A stretch of 64,000 nt of DNA from Capra hircus. Its lineage: Eukaryota > Chordata > Mammalia > Artiodactyla > Bovidae. This document shows, in pieces, positions 23,628 through 34,384 of the stretch. The notes under the pieces were generated by a model. It was not told where the DNA came from. It searched no databases and was given only the letters and a program-made list of their open reading frames with translations. The first letter of the stretch is position 1. Each line of letters begins with the position of its first letter. The DNA lies in contig NC_030819.1 of assembly GCF_001704415.2 (NCBI RefSeq), forward strand, positions 38,310,575 through 38,374,574, in the 5' to 3' direction. The translations under genes and the position numbers were made by a program.

Positions 23628-24330
23628 CAGTTCAGTTCACTCAGTCGTGTCTGACTCTGCAACCCCACAGACTGCAGCATGCCAGGCTTCCCTGTCCATC
23701 ATCAACTCCTGGAGCTTGCTCAAACTCACGTCCATCTCATCCTCTGTTGTCCCCTTCTCCTCCTGCCTTCAATCTTTCCCAGCATCAAGGTCTTTCCCAA
23801 TGAGTCAGTTCTTCGCATCAGATGGCCAAAGTATTGGAGTTTCAGCTTCAGCATCAGTCCTTCTAATGAATGTTCAGGACTGATTTCCTTTAGGATTGGC
23901 TGGTTGGATCTCCTTGCAGTCCAAGGGACTCTCAAGAGTCTTCTCCAACACCACAGTTCAAAAGCATCATTTCTTCAGCACTCAGCTTTCTTTATAGTCC
24001 AACTCTCATGTCCACACATGACTACTGGAAAAAACATAGCTTTGACAAGACAGACCTTTCTTGGCAAAGTAATGTCTCTGCCTTTTAATAGCTGTCTAGG
24101 TTGGTCATAGCTTTTCTTCCAAAGAGCAAGCGTCTTTTAATTTCATGGCTGCAGTCATTATCTTCAGTGATTTTGGAGCCCCCCAAATAAAGTCTCACTC
24201 TTTCTATTGTTTCCCCATTTATTTGCCATGAAGTGATGGGACCAGATGCCATGATCTTAGCTTTTTGAATGTTGAGTTTTAAGCCAACATTTTCACTCTC
24301 CTCTTTTACTTTCATCAAGAGGCTCTTTTA
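23628..24330 (-). mobile_element. BovB LINE 3' part, about 0.7 kb
   Basis: It begins with the complement of the tail ('cagttcagttcactcagtcg') and continues back through the C-terminal region to 'tttcatcaagaggctctttt', stopping before the RT Y-A-D-D box. The frame is broken. No clean target duplication was found. Confidence 0.93.
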
Positions 24331-24746
24331 GCTCTTAATAGTCATCGTTATTAACTGTATTGACCCTGACTTCAGGTAATCAAGATTAGTGAAATTCTGT
24401 AAACTTGGAAATAGACTATTCTCTTTTGTTTTGTTTTACTAACTCATGAGAGCCAAGTTCTGGAAACCCAAATGGCCTGTAAGCCCTAGTTAGTGGGTAA
24501 AATTTCCTTCTTTATTGTAATTATTCAGAGTACTGGTAGCTTCACATTTGCATTGCTAATAAACATTACAAATTGTACTGACCCTTAGGTTGGTTTAAAA
24601 TGTTCCAAATCTTATGTCCATAATGAACTCCAAATATTCAGAAATGATGAATTACTTTTTAAAAATATTATAGAAACATACACACTGATATTCTGAAAAA
24701 AACTAATTCTCAGTCACAACACTAACATTAATTCAGAAATACTCCC
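24331..24746. other. Unannotated stretch with copy 1 of a 66-bp duplicate
   Basis: No repeat family was recognised. It includes 24523-24588, which recurs at 25917-25985 (listed separately). Confidence 0.4.
24523..24588 (+). repeat. Dispersed duplicate, copy 1
   Basis: From 'attcagagtactggtag' to 'gtactgacccttag', this segment matches 25917-25985 with only a few substitutions and a 3-bp difference. Both copies share the central 'cttcacatttgcattgctaa', which contains the octamer word ATTTGCAT. The flanks of the two copies are unrelated. The family is unknown to me. Confidence 0.85.
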
Positions 24747-24757
24747 TTAGGTAGGGA

Positions 24758-25011
24758 CTGCTGAGTCACTTCAGTCGTGTCCGACTCTGTGCAACCCCAT
24801 AGACGGCAGCCCACCAGGCTCTGCCGTCCCTGGGACTCTCCAGGCAAGAACACTGGAGTGGGTTGCCATTTCCTTCTGCAATGCATGAAAGTGAAAAGTG
24901 AAAGTGAAGTCGCTCAATCATGTCCAACTCTTAGCAACCCCATGGACTGCAGCCTACCAGGCTCCTCCATCCATGGGATTTTCCAGGCAAGAGTACTGGA
25001 GTGGGGTGCCA
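24758..25011 (-). mobile_element. Bov-A2 SINE
   Basis: Two BovB-tail monomers in complement are separated by 'gaaagtgaaaagtgaaagtg'. 'ttaggtaggga' at 24747-24757 and 25012-25022 is a perfect 11-bp target duplication. The CTG run at its edge is reduced to 'ctgctgag'. Confidence 0.95.
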
Positions 25012-25117
25012 TTAGGTAGGGAAACCAGCTGATAATTGGTGTTTAGAGAGAATCATTGTAGGGTATAGCCAAACCACCCCCCGCCCAACATCCCTATGGA
25101 AACCTTAGAATAATAAT

Positions 25118-25322
25118 ACTTAATTGAGCCCTTCCTATTCACTCATCCCTAGTCTAAAAGCTTTACATGTGTTATCTCATTTTATTCTCATAACCATCCT
25201 ATGAGGTACTATTTTTATTCCCATTTCATGCATAAGAAAATGGAGGAACTGAGAGATTGCTATGCTTGTTCAGGGTCAGGGCTAGCAAGTGGAGCAGTCA
25301 ACTTTCAAATATAGACAGTGTT
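25118..25322 (-). mobile_element. MIR SINE
   Basis: The complement of the MIR core is present: 'tacatgtgttatctcatttt', 'ctatgaggtactatttttat', 'aagaaaatggaggaactgag', 'ctagcaagtggagcagt'. It is an ancient mammal-wide element and non-coding. Confidence 0.75.
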
Positions 25323-26064
25323 AAATACAGTGTCTCTGGGATGTGTTTTCCTCTATAACCACTGGTGGAAGTGATAAATGTTAAGCATAACTTGAATTTA
25401 CCGTAGTGTATTGTTTAAAATGTGCTGTTGGTATGAATTGCTTGACAAATACATGCTAATGTTGGGAGAAAATTTTTTCTCTACTAACTTTGGTCTAGTG
25501 TTTGGGGGGCCCACAGATTAACTGATTAACAGGAGAGAAGAGAAGATTTATTTACATATACCTCTGCAAGTTGCTTAGTAATGAATAAGGTTTATATATA
25601 TCCACTTAACAAAGGTGGGGGAAGTGAGGGTTTCAGTGAGAAAGTATGGAAGATGCTATTGGACTTTTCAATGCTTGTAGAATGGGCAGTCTGTCTCCAT
25701 GGCAGCTGAATTTTCTGGAAACTCCTTCTGAGGGGTTACTGTTAGATGTACTTTTAGGAGGCTCTACTTTAGTCTGCTAAAGGGAAATTTAGACAAGATT
25801 CCTGCAGCAGCTTCTGTAGCTCAAGTATTTTCACTTTAAAATCGTATCCCCATACTAATATCATCACCTCTCAAGTAAGGAACAAGGATAACAGAAATAG
25901 GTTGCTTTCTAAACTAATTCAGATTAGTACTGATAGCTTCACATTTGCATTGCTAATAAACCTTTCAAATTGTACTGACCCTTAGATCTACAAGCAATGT
26001 ATAGTAAGTAACATAATGTTCATGAGTACTTGATCCAAAGGAGGTGTCAAATAAATATTTATTG
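25323..26064. other. Unclassified stretch, possible LTR-like material
   Basis: The 25490-25860 part ('gggcccacagattaactgat', 'tccatggcagctgaattttc') has an LTR-like feel but I cannot name it. It also contains copy 2 of the dispersed duplicate (25917-25985). Confidence 0.3.
25917..25985 (+). repeat. Dispersed duplicate, copy 2
   Basis: This is the partner of 24523-24588, 1.39 kb downstream and in the same orientation. It carries the same central 'cttcacatttgcattgctaa' and the same end 'gtactgacccttag'. Because similarity stops sharply at both edges, it is either a duplicated unique segment or two pieces of one unknown repeat. Confidence 0.85.
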
Positions 26065-26074
26065 AATCATTGTA

Positions 26075-26356
26075 GGACTTCCTTGGTGGTCCAGAGGTTG
26101 AGAATCTGCCTGCCAATGCAGGGTACACGATTCCAGGTCTAGGAAGATTCCACATGCCGTGGGTCAGCTAAGCTTAAGCTCTACAACTACTGAGCCCATG
26201 CGCTCTAGAGCCTGTGCTCCACAACAAGAGAAGGAACCACCTAGAAAAGCCTGTGCAGTACAATCAGAGAGTAGCTCCCACCTGCTGCAACTATAAAAAG
26301 CCCATGTGCAGCATCAAAGATCCAGTGTAGCCAAATATAAATAAATAAAATAAAAT
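26075..26356 (+). mobile_element. CHR-2-type tRNA SINE
   Basis: It starts 'gacttccttggtggtccaga' with a tRNA-like head. Then come 'cacatgccgtgggtcagct', 'caactactgagcccatgcgc', 'agcctgtgctccacaac' and an A-rich (AAATA)n end. The flanks 'aatcattgta' (26065-26074) and 'aatcattata' (26357-26366) are a 10-bp target duplication with one mismatch. This SINE class lacks the BovB tail. Confidence 0.85.
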
Positions 26357-26850
26357 AATCATTATAAATATTTAATTGTCTTACACTCATCTGAGTACAT
26401 AGTAGCTTTCCATACCCTTGTTGCTATCACTTACTTGAAATATTGCTTCATTTATAAGTGAACATAACAAATATGGTGAGAATTACCACTTGAATATGCA
26501 AAAACTCCATTTTCTCTTACATTGAGTAGATCAGTATTGGTCAATCATTTTTCAGACACCCAGAGTTTAAAGCTCACTGATGTGTTGTCTAACTCAATGA
26601 AACTAAGCAATGCCCGCTGGGCAACCCAAGACAGGCGGGTCATGGTGGAGAGGTCTGACACAATGTGGTTCACTGGAGAAGGGAATGGAAAACCACTTCA
26701 GTATTCTTGCCTTGAGAATCCCATAAACAGTATGAAAAGGCAAAATGATAGGATACTGAAAGAGGTACTCCCCAGGTCAGTAGGTGCCCAATATGCTATG
26801 GGAGGTCAGTGGAGAAATAACTCCAGAAAGAATGAAGGGATGGAGCCAAA

Positions 26851-26972
26851 GCAAAAACAATACCCAGCTGTGGATGTGACTGGTGATAGAAGCAAGGTCC
26901 AATGCCATAAAGCAAAAACAATACCCAGCTGTGGATGTGACTGGTGATAGAAGCAAGGTCCAATGCCATAAA
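26851..26972 (+). repeat. 61-bp exact tandem duplication inside BovB
   Basis: 'gcaaaaacaatacccagctg' begins both copies (26851-26911 and 26912-26972), and each ends 'tccaatgccataaa'. I see no difference between them. Sixty-one is not a multiple of three, so the duplication shifts the frame just upstream of the endonuclease. Confidence 0.97.
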
Positions 26973-27996
26973 GAGCAGTATTGCATAGGAACCTGGAATG
27001 TCAGGTCCATGAATCAAGGCAAATTGGAAGTGATCAAACAGGAGATGGCAAGAGTGAATGTCGACATTCTAGGAATCAGTGAACTAAAATGGGCTGGAAT
27101 GGGTGAATTTAACTCAGATGACCATTATATCTACTACTGCAGGCAGGAATCCCTCAGAAGAAATGGAGTAGCCATCATGGTCAACAAAAGAGTCCAAAAT
27201 GCAGTACTTTGATGCAATCTCAAAAATGACAGAATGATCTCTGTTCGTTTCCAAGGCAAACCATTCAGTATCACAGTAATCCAAGTCTATGCCCCAACCA
27301 GTAATGCTGAAGAAGCTGAAGTTGAACGGTTCTATGAAGACCTACAAGACCTTGTAGAACTAACCCCAAAAAAAGATGAACTTTTCATTAAAGGGGACTG
27401 GAATACAAAAAGTAGGAAGTCAAGAAACACCTGGAGTAACAGGCAAATTTGGCCTTGGAATGCAGAATGAAGCAGGGCAAAGACTAATAGAGTTTTGCCA
27501 AGAAAATGCACTGGTCATAGCAAACACCCTCTTCCAACAACCAAAGAGAAGACTCTACACTTGGACATCACCAGATTGTCAACACCAAAATCAGATTGAT
27601 TATATTCTCTGCAGCCAAAGATGGAGAAGCTCTATACAGTCAACAAAAATAAGACCAGGAGCTGACTGTGGCTCAGATCATGAACTCCTTATTACCAAAT
27701 TCAGACTTAAATTGAAGAAAGCAAGGAAAACCACTAGACCATTCAGGTATGACCTAAATCAAATCTCTTATGATTATACAGTGGAAATGAGAAATAGATT
27801 GAAGGGACTAGATCTGATAGATAGAGTACCTGATGAATTATGGAATGAGGTTCGTGACATTGTACAGGAGACAGGGATCAAGACCATCCCCATGGAAAAG
27901 AAATGCAAAAAAAGCAAAATGGCTGTCTGGGGAGACCTTACAAATAGCTGTGAAAAGAAGAGAAGTGAAAAACCAATGAGAAAAGAAACAATATAA
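26973..27996 (+). pseudogene. BovB endonuclease domain remnant
   Basis: The translation shows the N-terminal 'GTWNVRSMNQGKLE' core and the I-S-E-L-K-W motif with its catalytic glutamate (27081-27083). It also has the G-D-W-N box (27395-27406) and the S-D-H box (27673-27681), the order expected for an AP-endonuclease-like fold. In the family this domain nicks the target strand. Damage: TGA at 27210-27212 in place of a glycine codon, an extra A in the A-run at about 27407-27411, and another in the A-run near 27907. The linker after 27996 also carries a TGA near 28214. No complete protein is possible. Confidence 0.9.
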
Positions 27997-28268
27997 GCAT
28001 CTGAATGCAGAGTTCCAAGAATAGCAAGAAGAGATAAGAAAGCCTTCTTCAGTGATCAAAGCAAAGAAATAGAGGAAAACAACAGAATGGGAAATACTAG
28101 AGAGCTCTTCAAGAAAATTAGAGATACCAAGGGAACATTTCATGCAAAGATGGGCTCGATAAAGGGCAGAAATAGTATGGACCTAACAGAAGCAGAAGAT
28201 GTTAAGAAGAGATGACAAGAATACACAGAAGAACTGTACAAAAAAGATCTCCATGAGATCATGATGGT

Positions 28269-29549
28269 GTGATCACTCATCTAGAGCCAGACATCCTGGA
28301 ATGTGAAGTCAACTGGGCCTTAGAAAGCATCACTATGAACAAAGCTAGTGGAGGTGATGGAATTCCAGTTGAGCTATTTCAAATCCTGAAAGATGATGCT
28401 GTGAAAGTACTGCCCTCAATATGCCAACAAATTTGGAAAACTCAGCAGTGGCCACAGGACTGGAAAAGGTCAGTTTTCATTCCAATCCCAAAGAAAGGCA
28501 ATGCCAAAGAATGCTCAAACTACCACACAGTTGCACTCATCTCACACGCTAGCAAAGTAATGCTCAAAATTCTCCAAGCCAGGCTTCAGCAATATGTGAA
28601 CTGTGAACTTCCAGATGTTCAAGCTGGTTTTAGAAAAGGCAGAGAAACCAAAGATCAAATTGTCAACATCCGCTGGATCATGGTAAAAGCAAGAGAGTTC
28701 CAGAAAAACATCTATATCTGTTTTATTGACTATGCCAAAGCCTTTGATTGTGTGGATCACAATAAACTGTGGAAAATTCTGAAAGAGATGGGAATACCAG
28801 ACCACCTGACCTGCCTCTTGAGAAATCTGTATGCCGGCCAGGAAGCAACAGTTAGAACTCGACATGGAACAATAGACTGGTTCCAAATAGGAAAAGGAGT
28901 CCATCAAGGCTGTATATTGTCACCCTGCTTATTGAACTTCTATGCAGAGTACATCATGAGAAATGCTGGACTGGAAGAAACACAAGTTGGAATCAAGATT
29001 GCCAGGAGAAATCTCAATAACCTCAGATATGCAGATGACACCACCCTTATGGCAGAAACTGAAGAGGAACTAAAAAGCCTCTTGAGGAAAGTAAAAGAGG
29101 AGAGTGAAAAAGTTGGCTTAAAGCTCAACATTCAGAAAACAAAGATCATGGCATCCACTCCCATTACTTCATGGGAAATAGATGGGGAAACAGTGGAAAC
29201 GGTGTCAGACTTTGGTTTTGAGGGCTCCAAAATCACTGCAGATGGTGATTGCAGCCATGAAATTAAAAGATGCTTACTCCTTGGAAGAAAAGTTATGACC
29301 AACCTAGATAGCATATTCAAAAGCAGAAACATTACTTTGCCAACTAAGGTCCGTCTAGTCAGGGCTATGGTTTTCCCAGTAGTCATGTATGGATGTGAGA
29401 GTTGGACTGTGAAGAAGGCTGAGTGCCGAAGAATTGATGCTTTTGAACTGTGGTGTTGGAGAAGACTCTTGAGAGTCCCTTGGACTGCAAGGAGATCCAA
29501 GCAGTCCATTCTCAAGGAGATCAACCTGGGATTTCTTTGGAAGGAATGA
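28269..29549 (+). pseudogene. BovB reverse-transcriptase domain remnant, 426 codons open
   Basis: This is the longest open frame in the window. It contains the N-terminal RT blocks ('VFIPIPKKGNAKECSNY') and motif A with F-I-D-Y-A-K-A-F (aspartate at 28728-28730). It also contains motif B-like 'QGCILSPCLLN' and motif C Y-A-D-D (29028-29039), followed by the thumb and C-terminal part. All RT catalytic aspartates are present. The nominal start is GTG and upstream frames are broken, so it is read as the surviving 3' half of the single BovB ORF. It ends after a lost C near 29525. Activity is unlikely because the endonuclease is broken. Confidence 0.92.
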
Positions 29550-30059
29550 TGCTAAAGCTGAAGCTCCAGTACTTTGTCCACGTCATGCGAAGAGTTGACT
29601 CATTGGAAAAGATTCTGATGCTGGGAGGGATTGGGGGCAGGAGGAGAAGGGGACGACAGAGGATGAGATGACTGGATGGCATCACTGACTTGATGGACAT
29701 GAGTCTGAGTGAACTCCGGGAGGTGGTGATGGACAGGGAGGCCTGGCGTGCTGCAATTCATGGGGTCGCAAAGAGTCGGACATGACTGAGCGACTGAACT
29801 GAGCTGAACTGGTGTGGTTAGTGATGTACCCACGCAAAGATGGTCCCTTTGTGGCAGGCCTCAGCCAAATGGCAGAGAAGATAAACTCAGCTAAACCATG
29901 CTCATTCATGGTCCCATTTCCCTGAGGCCCTCCACTCAAAGCTTTCTTTGCCACCTACCTTGATATCCTTCATTTATTCAGTGAGTAGCAAGAGTTGGAA
30001 CTGGTACCTCCCCTAGAAGTATACTTTAGCAAACCTCAAAGACATAACCTAGAAGGAAG

Positions 30060-30245
30060 AAGCACCCCCAGAAGTATTTTATTTATACGTTCACCAATTC
30101 TACAAATATCTGTTAAGCACATACCATGCCCCAGACACCATTCTAGCTGCTGGGAATATATTATAGGGAAAAAACTGACCCCCCTCAAAAAAAAATTCTG
30201 CCTGCCCTCATGGAGTTTACATCCATTCAGGCAATTGTCAGTCTT
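30060..30245 (-). mobile_element. L2 LINE 3' end
   Basis: The complement of the L2 end is present: 'ttctacaaatatctgttaag', 'cacataccatgccccagaca', 'ctagctgctgggaatat', 'cctgccctcatggagtttac'. It is old and non-coding. Bases 29811-30059, between the BovB end and this scrap, show no recognisable element. Confidence 0.65.
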
Positions 30246-30334
30246 CCAAAAAATACTTCAAAACAGTCAAAAGAAACATAAAAAAGTTTAGAAACAATTG
30301 AAAATGATGAATCCTCAGAGCACCTATGAGACAC

Positions 30335-30420
30335 AGTAAACATGGTCTTTGGAAGCTGACTGAGCTGGGTTCAAATCCTGTCTCTACCAGTCCTGTGATT
30401 GTTGCAGACAAGCTGTTGTT
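30335..30420 (+). mobile_element. MIR SINE fragment, possible
   Basis: 'gagctgggttcaaatcctgt' and 'ctctaccagtcctgtgattg' match the MIR 5' core in sense orientation. It is short and diverged. Confidence 0.5.
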
Positions 30421-30506
30421 TTTCTCGAGTGAAACTGCAGTACAACATCTTCAGCACATAGTTCTTGAAACTATTAGACAAAAAGACAAAATAACCTAGG
30501 TATATT

Positions 30507-30720
30507 CTGTGAGTGTATGTCTGACTCTTTGCATCCCCATGGAGTGTAGTCCACCAGGCTCCTATGCCCATGGGATTCTCTAGACAAGAATACTGGAGTG
30601 GGTAGCCATGCCCTCCTCCAGGGGATCTTCTCCCACTCAGGGATCAAATGAATCCATGTCTCTTATGCCTCCTGCACTGACAGGCAGGTTCTTCACCATT
30701 AGCACCACTTGAGAAGTCTC
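30507..30720 (-). mobile_element. Bov-tA SINE
   Basis: Complement orientation. The tail words 'tgtctgactctttgcatccc' and 'gaatactggagtgggtagcc' come first, then the head 'gcactgacaggcaggttctt'. 'aggtatatt' at 30498-30506 and 30721-30729 is a 9-bp target duplication. Confidence 0.92.
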
Positions 30721-30880
30721 AGGTATATTGTGGGGGACTCAATTTCAGCTGCCAAGTTTGAATTACAGTCTGTGCTCTTACTCTGAATAAAGATAACCAC
30801 TTAAAGTTGTACTGTGATTTACTTTTTATGTTTATTATAATTTTTGTTGCAATGTCTAATCCAATATTTTGAACTCTCCT

Positions 30881-32791
30881 CAGTTCAGTTCAGTTCAGTC
30901 ACTTAGTCATGTCTGACTCTTTGCAACCCCATGAACAGCAGCATGCCAGCCCTCCCTGTCCATCACCAACTCCCAGAGTTTACCCAAACCCATGTCCATT
31001 GACTCAGTGATGCCATCCAACCATCTCATCCTCTGTCGTCCCCTTCTCCTCCTGCCCTCAATCTTTCCCAGCATCAGGGTCTTTTCCAATGAGTCAGCTC
31101 TTCACATCAGGTGGCCAAAATACTGGAGTTTCACCTTCAACATCAGTCCTTCCAATGAACACCCAGGGCTGATCTCCTTTAGGATGGACTGGTTGGATCT
31201 CCTTGCAGTCCAAGGGACTTTCAAGTCTTCTCCAACACGACAGTTCAAAAGTATCAATTCTTCAGTGTGCAGCTTTCTTTATAGTCCAACTCTCATGTCC
31301 ATACATGACCACTGGAAAAATCATAGCCTTGACTAGATGGACCTTTGTTGACAAAGTAATGTCTCTACTTTTTAATATGCTGTCTAGGTTGGTCATAACT
31401 TTCCTTCCAAGGAGTAAGTGTCTTTTAATTTCATGGCTGCAGTCACCATCTACAGTGATTTTGGAGCCCAGAAAAATAAAGTCAGCCACTGTTTCCATGG
31501 TTTCCTCATCTATTTGCCATGAAGTGATGGGACCGGATGCCATGATCTTCGTTTTCTGAATGTTGAGTTTTAAGCCAACTTTTTCACTCTCCTCTTTAGC
31601 TTTCATCAAGAGGCTTTTTAGTTCTTCTTCACTTTCTGCCATAATGGTGGTGTCATCTGCATATCTGAGGTTATTGATATTTCTCCCAGCAATTCCAGCT
31701 TGTGCTTCATCCAGCCCAGCGTTTCTCATGATGTAACTCTGCATATAAGTTAAATAAGCAGGGTGACAATATACAGCCTTGATGTACTCCTTTTCCTATT
31801 TGGAACCAGTCTGTTGTTCCATGTCCAGTTCTAACTGTTGCTTCCTGACCTGCATCCAGATTTCTCAAGAGGCAGGTCAGGTGGTCTGGTACTCCCATCT
31901 CTCAGAATTGTCCACAATTTATTGTGATCCACACAGTCAAAGGCTTTGGCATAGTCAATAAAGCAGAAATAGATGTTTTTCTGGAACTCTCTTGCTTTTT
32001 CCATGATCCAGCAGATGCTGGCAATTTGATCTTTGGTTCCTCTGCCTTTTCTAAAACCAGCTTGAACATCTGGAAGTTCACGGTTCACATATTGCTTAAG
32101 TCTGGCTTGGAGAATTTTGAACATCACTTTACTAGCATGTGAGATGAGTGCAACTGTTTGGTAGTTTGAGCATTCTCTGACATTGCCTTTCTTTGGGATT
32201 GGAATGAAAACTGCCCTTTTCCAGTCCTGTGGCCACTGCTGAGTTTTCCAAATTTGCTGGCATATTTTGGAGGGACTGATGCTAAAGCTGAAACTCCAGT
32301 ACTTTGGCCACCTCATGCGAAGAGTTGACTCATTGGAAAAGACTCTGATGCTGGGAGAGATTGGGGCCAGGAGGAGAAGGGGATGACAGAGGATGAGATG
32401 GCTGGATGGCAACACCGACTTGATGGACATGATTTGAGTGAACTCCGGGAGTTGGTGATAGATAGGGAGGCCTAGCGTGCTGCAATTTATGGGATCGCAA
32501 AGAGTCAGACACGACTGAGCGACTAAACTGAACTGAACTGAGCTGAGTGCAGCACTTTCACAGCATCATCTTTCAGGATTTGAAATAGCTCAACTGGAAT
32601 TACATCACCTCCACTAGCTTTGTTCGTAGTGATGCTTCTTAAGATCCACTTGACTTCACATTCCAGGATGTCTGGCTCTAGGTGAGTGATCACAGCATCT
32701 TGATTATCTGGGTCGTGAAGATCTTTTTTGTACAGTTCTTCTGTGTATTCTTGCCACCTCTTCTTAATATCTTCTGCTTCTGTTAGGTCCC
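30881..32791 (-). mobile_element. BovB LINE, 5'-truncated, split by a smaller BovB
   Basis: It runs from the complement of a four-unit pentamer tail at 30881, through the C-terminal part and the RT (complement of Y-A-D-D at 31652-31663), to the linker at 'cttctgttaggtcc'. A plus-strand BovB 3' end (32267-32544) interrupts it. It faces the near-full-length plus copy about 1.07 kb upstream. RT frames are open in pieces only. Confidence 0.95.
32267..32544 (+). mobile_element. BovB 3' end nested in an opposite BovB, no target duplication
   Basis: It begins 'ttggagggactgatgctaaa' and ends with the pentamer tail. The host BovB sequence 'gctggcatatt' and 'gagtgcagcac' is split exactly, as shown by the uninterrupted word at 51764-51785. 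Nothing is duplicated or lost. Confidence 0.93.
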
Positions 32792-32799
32792 TACTAGGT

Positions 32800-32910
32800 A
32801 CACAGGATTGAATAAAGCAGAAATAGTACCTGCCTTCAAGGGCTGACTCACTAATTGGTGACAAGGACAATAAATAAGTAAACAAAGCTCTAACTGCAAA
32901 ATGTAATGTC
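32800..32910 (-). mobile_element. L2 LINE fragment, possible
   Basis: 'gtacctgccttcaagggctg' and 'gacaataaataagtaaacaa' resemble the complement of L2 upstream of its 3' end. It is diverged. Confidence 0.5.
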
Positions 32911-32979
32911 ATCCAGTTCAAGGAGAAGCTGTTATCTGTCATCCCTTCTTCTGGTCTTTTTTTGGGGAGAGGGCTTCCT

Positions 32980-33186
32980 ATAGGACTTCCCCCAGTGGCT
33001 CAGCTGGTAGTCTGCCTGCCAATTCAGGAGATGCAAGAGACATGGATCTGATCCCTGAGTAGATTCCCTGGATTAGGAAATGGCAACCCACTCCAGTATT
33101 CTTGTCTGGAGAATCCCATGGTTAGAGAAGCCTGGAGGGCTACAGTCCACGCGGTCACAAAGAGTTGGACACGACTGAGCACACAC
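32980..33186 (+). mobile_element. Bov-tA SINE
   Basis: Head 'ggacttcccccagtggctca', a shortened middle, tail 'ggcaacccactccagtattc' and 'gttggacacgactgagcaca'. The flanking words 'cttcctata' and 'ccttccttta' may be a degraded target duplication. Confidence 0.9.
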
Positions 33187-33218
33187 ACCTTCCTTTAACA
33201 TCTCCTCTGATTCTTGAT

Positions 33219-33454
33219 GGAGAAGGCAATGGCCACCCACTCCTTGGCTACAGTCCATGGAGTCTCAAAGAGTTGGACACGACTGAGCGACTTCACTTTC
33301 ACTTTTCACTTTCATGCATTGGAGAAGGAAACGGCAACCCACTCCAGTGTTCTTGCCTGGAGAATCCCAGGGACGGGGGGAGCCTGGTGGGCTGCCATCT
33401 ATGGGGTCGCCCAGAGTTGGACACGACTGATGCGACTTAGCAGCAGCAGCAGCA
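33219..33454 (+). mobile_element. Bov-A2 SINE with internal deletion
   Basis: Two monomers in sense orientation are joined by 'cactttcacttttcactttc'. The copy ends in (AGC)n. The first monomer lacks the middle part between 'cccactcc' and 'ttggctacagtcc'. 'attcttga'-like words flank it. Confidence 0.92.
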
Positions 33455-33463
33455 ATTTCTTGA

Positions 33464-34384
33464 ACCTATTTCTAAGCAATCTTTTCCTTCAACTTAAAAG
33501 CAGATACAAGTTTCTCTCATTCTTTTAAACAAAGCCAATGACATCACCCCAGGATCATGTGCCCCTTTCTGATGAATATTTTATTTTCTCCTTATCTTTT
33601 GCAGCCAAGTTCTGCAGTCTGTTCCTACATCTGTGTATCGTAAGCCATCTTCTACTCTTTGAGGATAAGGATGTCCCCAGCCACACAAAGACCTGCACCA
33701 CCAGTGCTTCCACCATGTCCCATGGCCTCCAAGCCCTCAGGTTCTCCCTGATGAAATCTACCATTCCTGGCCTTCTATTGCAGTTGACTCTGTGGGCCAC
33801 TCTCTCACATCAAATACTTTTTTTTTTCCCCTGGCTTTGATGATCCTGTGCTCTTCTAACCTTGACTTTCTCATGTTGTGTAGGTGATTCTTTTTTTCTC
33901 CCCATTTCATTTCTCAGGAGTCTATCATTGAGCCATCTCTCTGCTTCTCCACATACATCCTCCCTAGAAGTCTGCATCTGTTCTTAGAGTTTCACTTCCT
34001 TTAACACATCTTCATTGTGTTGGTCCTTCCACTGTGATGACACATACTCAGACCTTCCTCAAATAACTACTATGCTAGTCAAAGCTGGTTCAGTGATGGT
34101 CTCTCCCAGAAGAGTTGTAAGTCTGCATCAGACGTCTTTTATCCCAAATGCTGTAACATTCCAGGCATTCCCTAGTCTCTTTCACCTTAAAAACCAGCAA
34201 CGCACTCTTTTGACCTCATACCTCCTTCTACCTATAGTCCCACGACTTTGCTAAAGTGACCGTATATGCGCCAGTTTCCCTGGTTTATGTTTGTTGTCCT
34301 GGTATTTTTATACAAAGTAACTGAATTGCTAAATAATTGAATATAAAAACCATGCCAGCATAGCAGTAAATTCTTTCTCTCTTT
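33464..34384. other. Unclassified pyrimidine-rich stretch
   Basis: No gene was recognised. The C/T-rich text ('catttcatttctcaggagtc', 'gagccatctctctgcttctc') weakly recalls the body of L2-type LINEs, but I would not assign it without a search. Overlapping open frames near 33538-33840 lack known domains. Confidence 0.3.

Larger units (their letters stand above)
26558..29810 (+). mobile_element. BovB LINE, almost full length
   Basis: This is the most complete copy, about 3.25 kb. It has a 5' region ('gagtttaaagctcactgatg', 'gcgggtcatggtggagaggt'), an APE-type endonuclease, a linker, the reverse transcriptase, a C-terminal part and a pentamer tail ending at about 29810. The exact 5' boundary is uncertain by some tens of bases. 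RTE elements encode one long protein that nicks DNA and copies their RNA at the nick. Here the frame is broken at several sites (see the sub-features), so the copy is a pseudogene. Confidence 0.96.

Noticed and set aside
24523..25985. Pair of LTRs bounding a small retroelement
   Set aside because: The shared part is only about 66 bp, similarity stops sharply at both ends, and no primer-binding site or TG...CA ends are visible.
33538..33840. Host exon on plus or minus strand
   Set aside because: Short overlapping frames on both strands in pyrimidine-rich sequence, no domain, and weak resemblance to L2-type LINE body.
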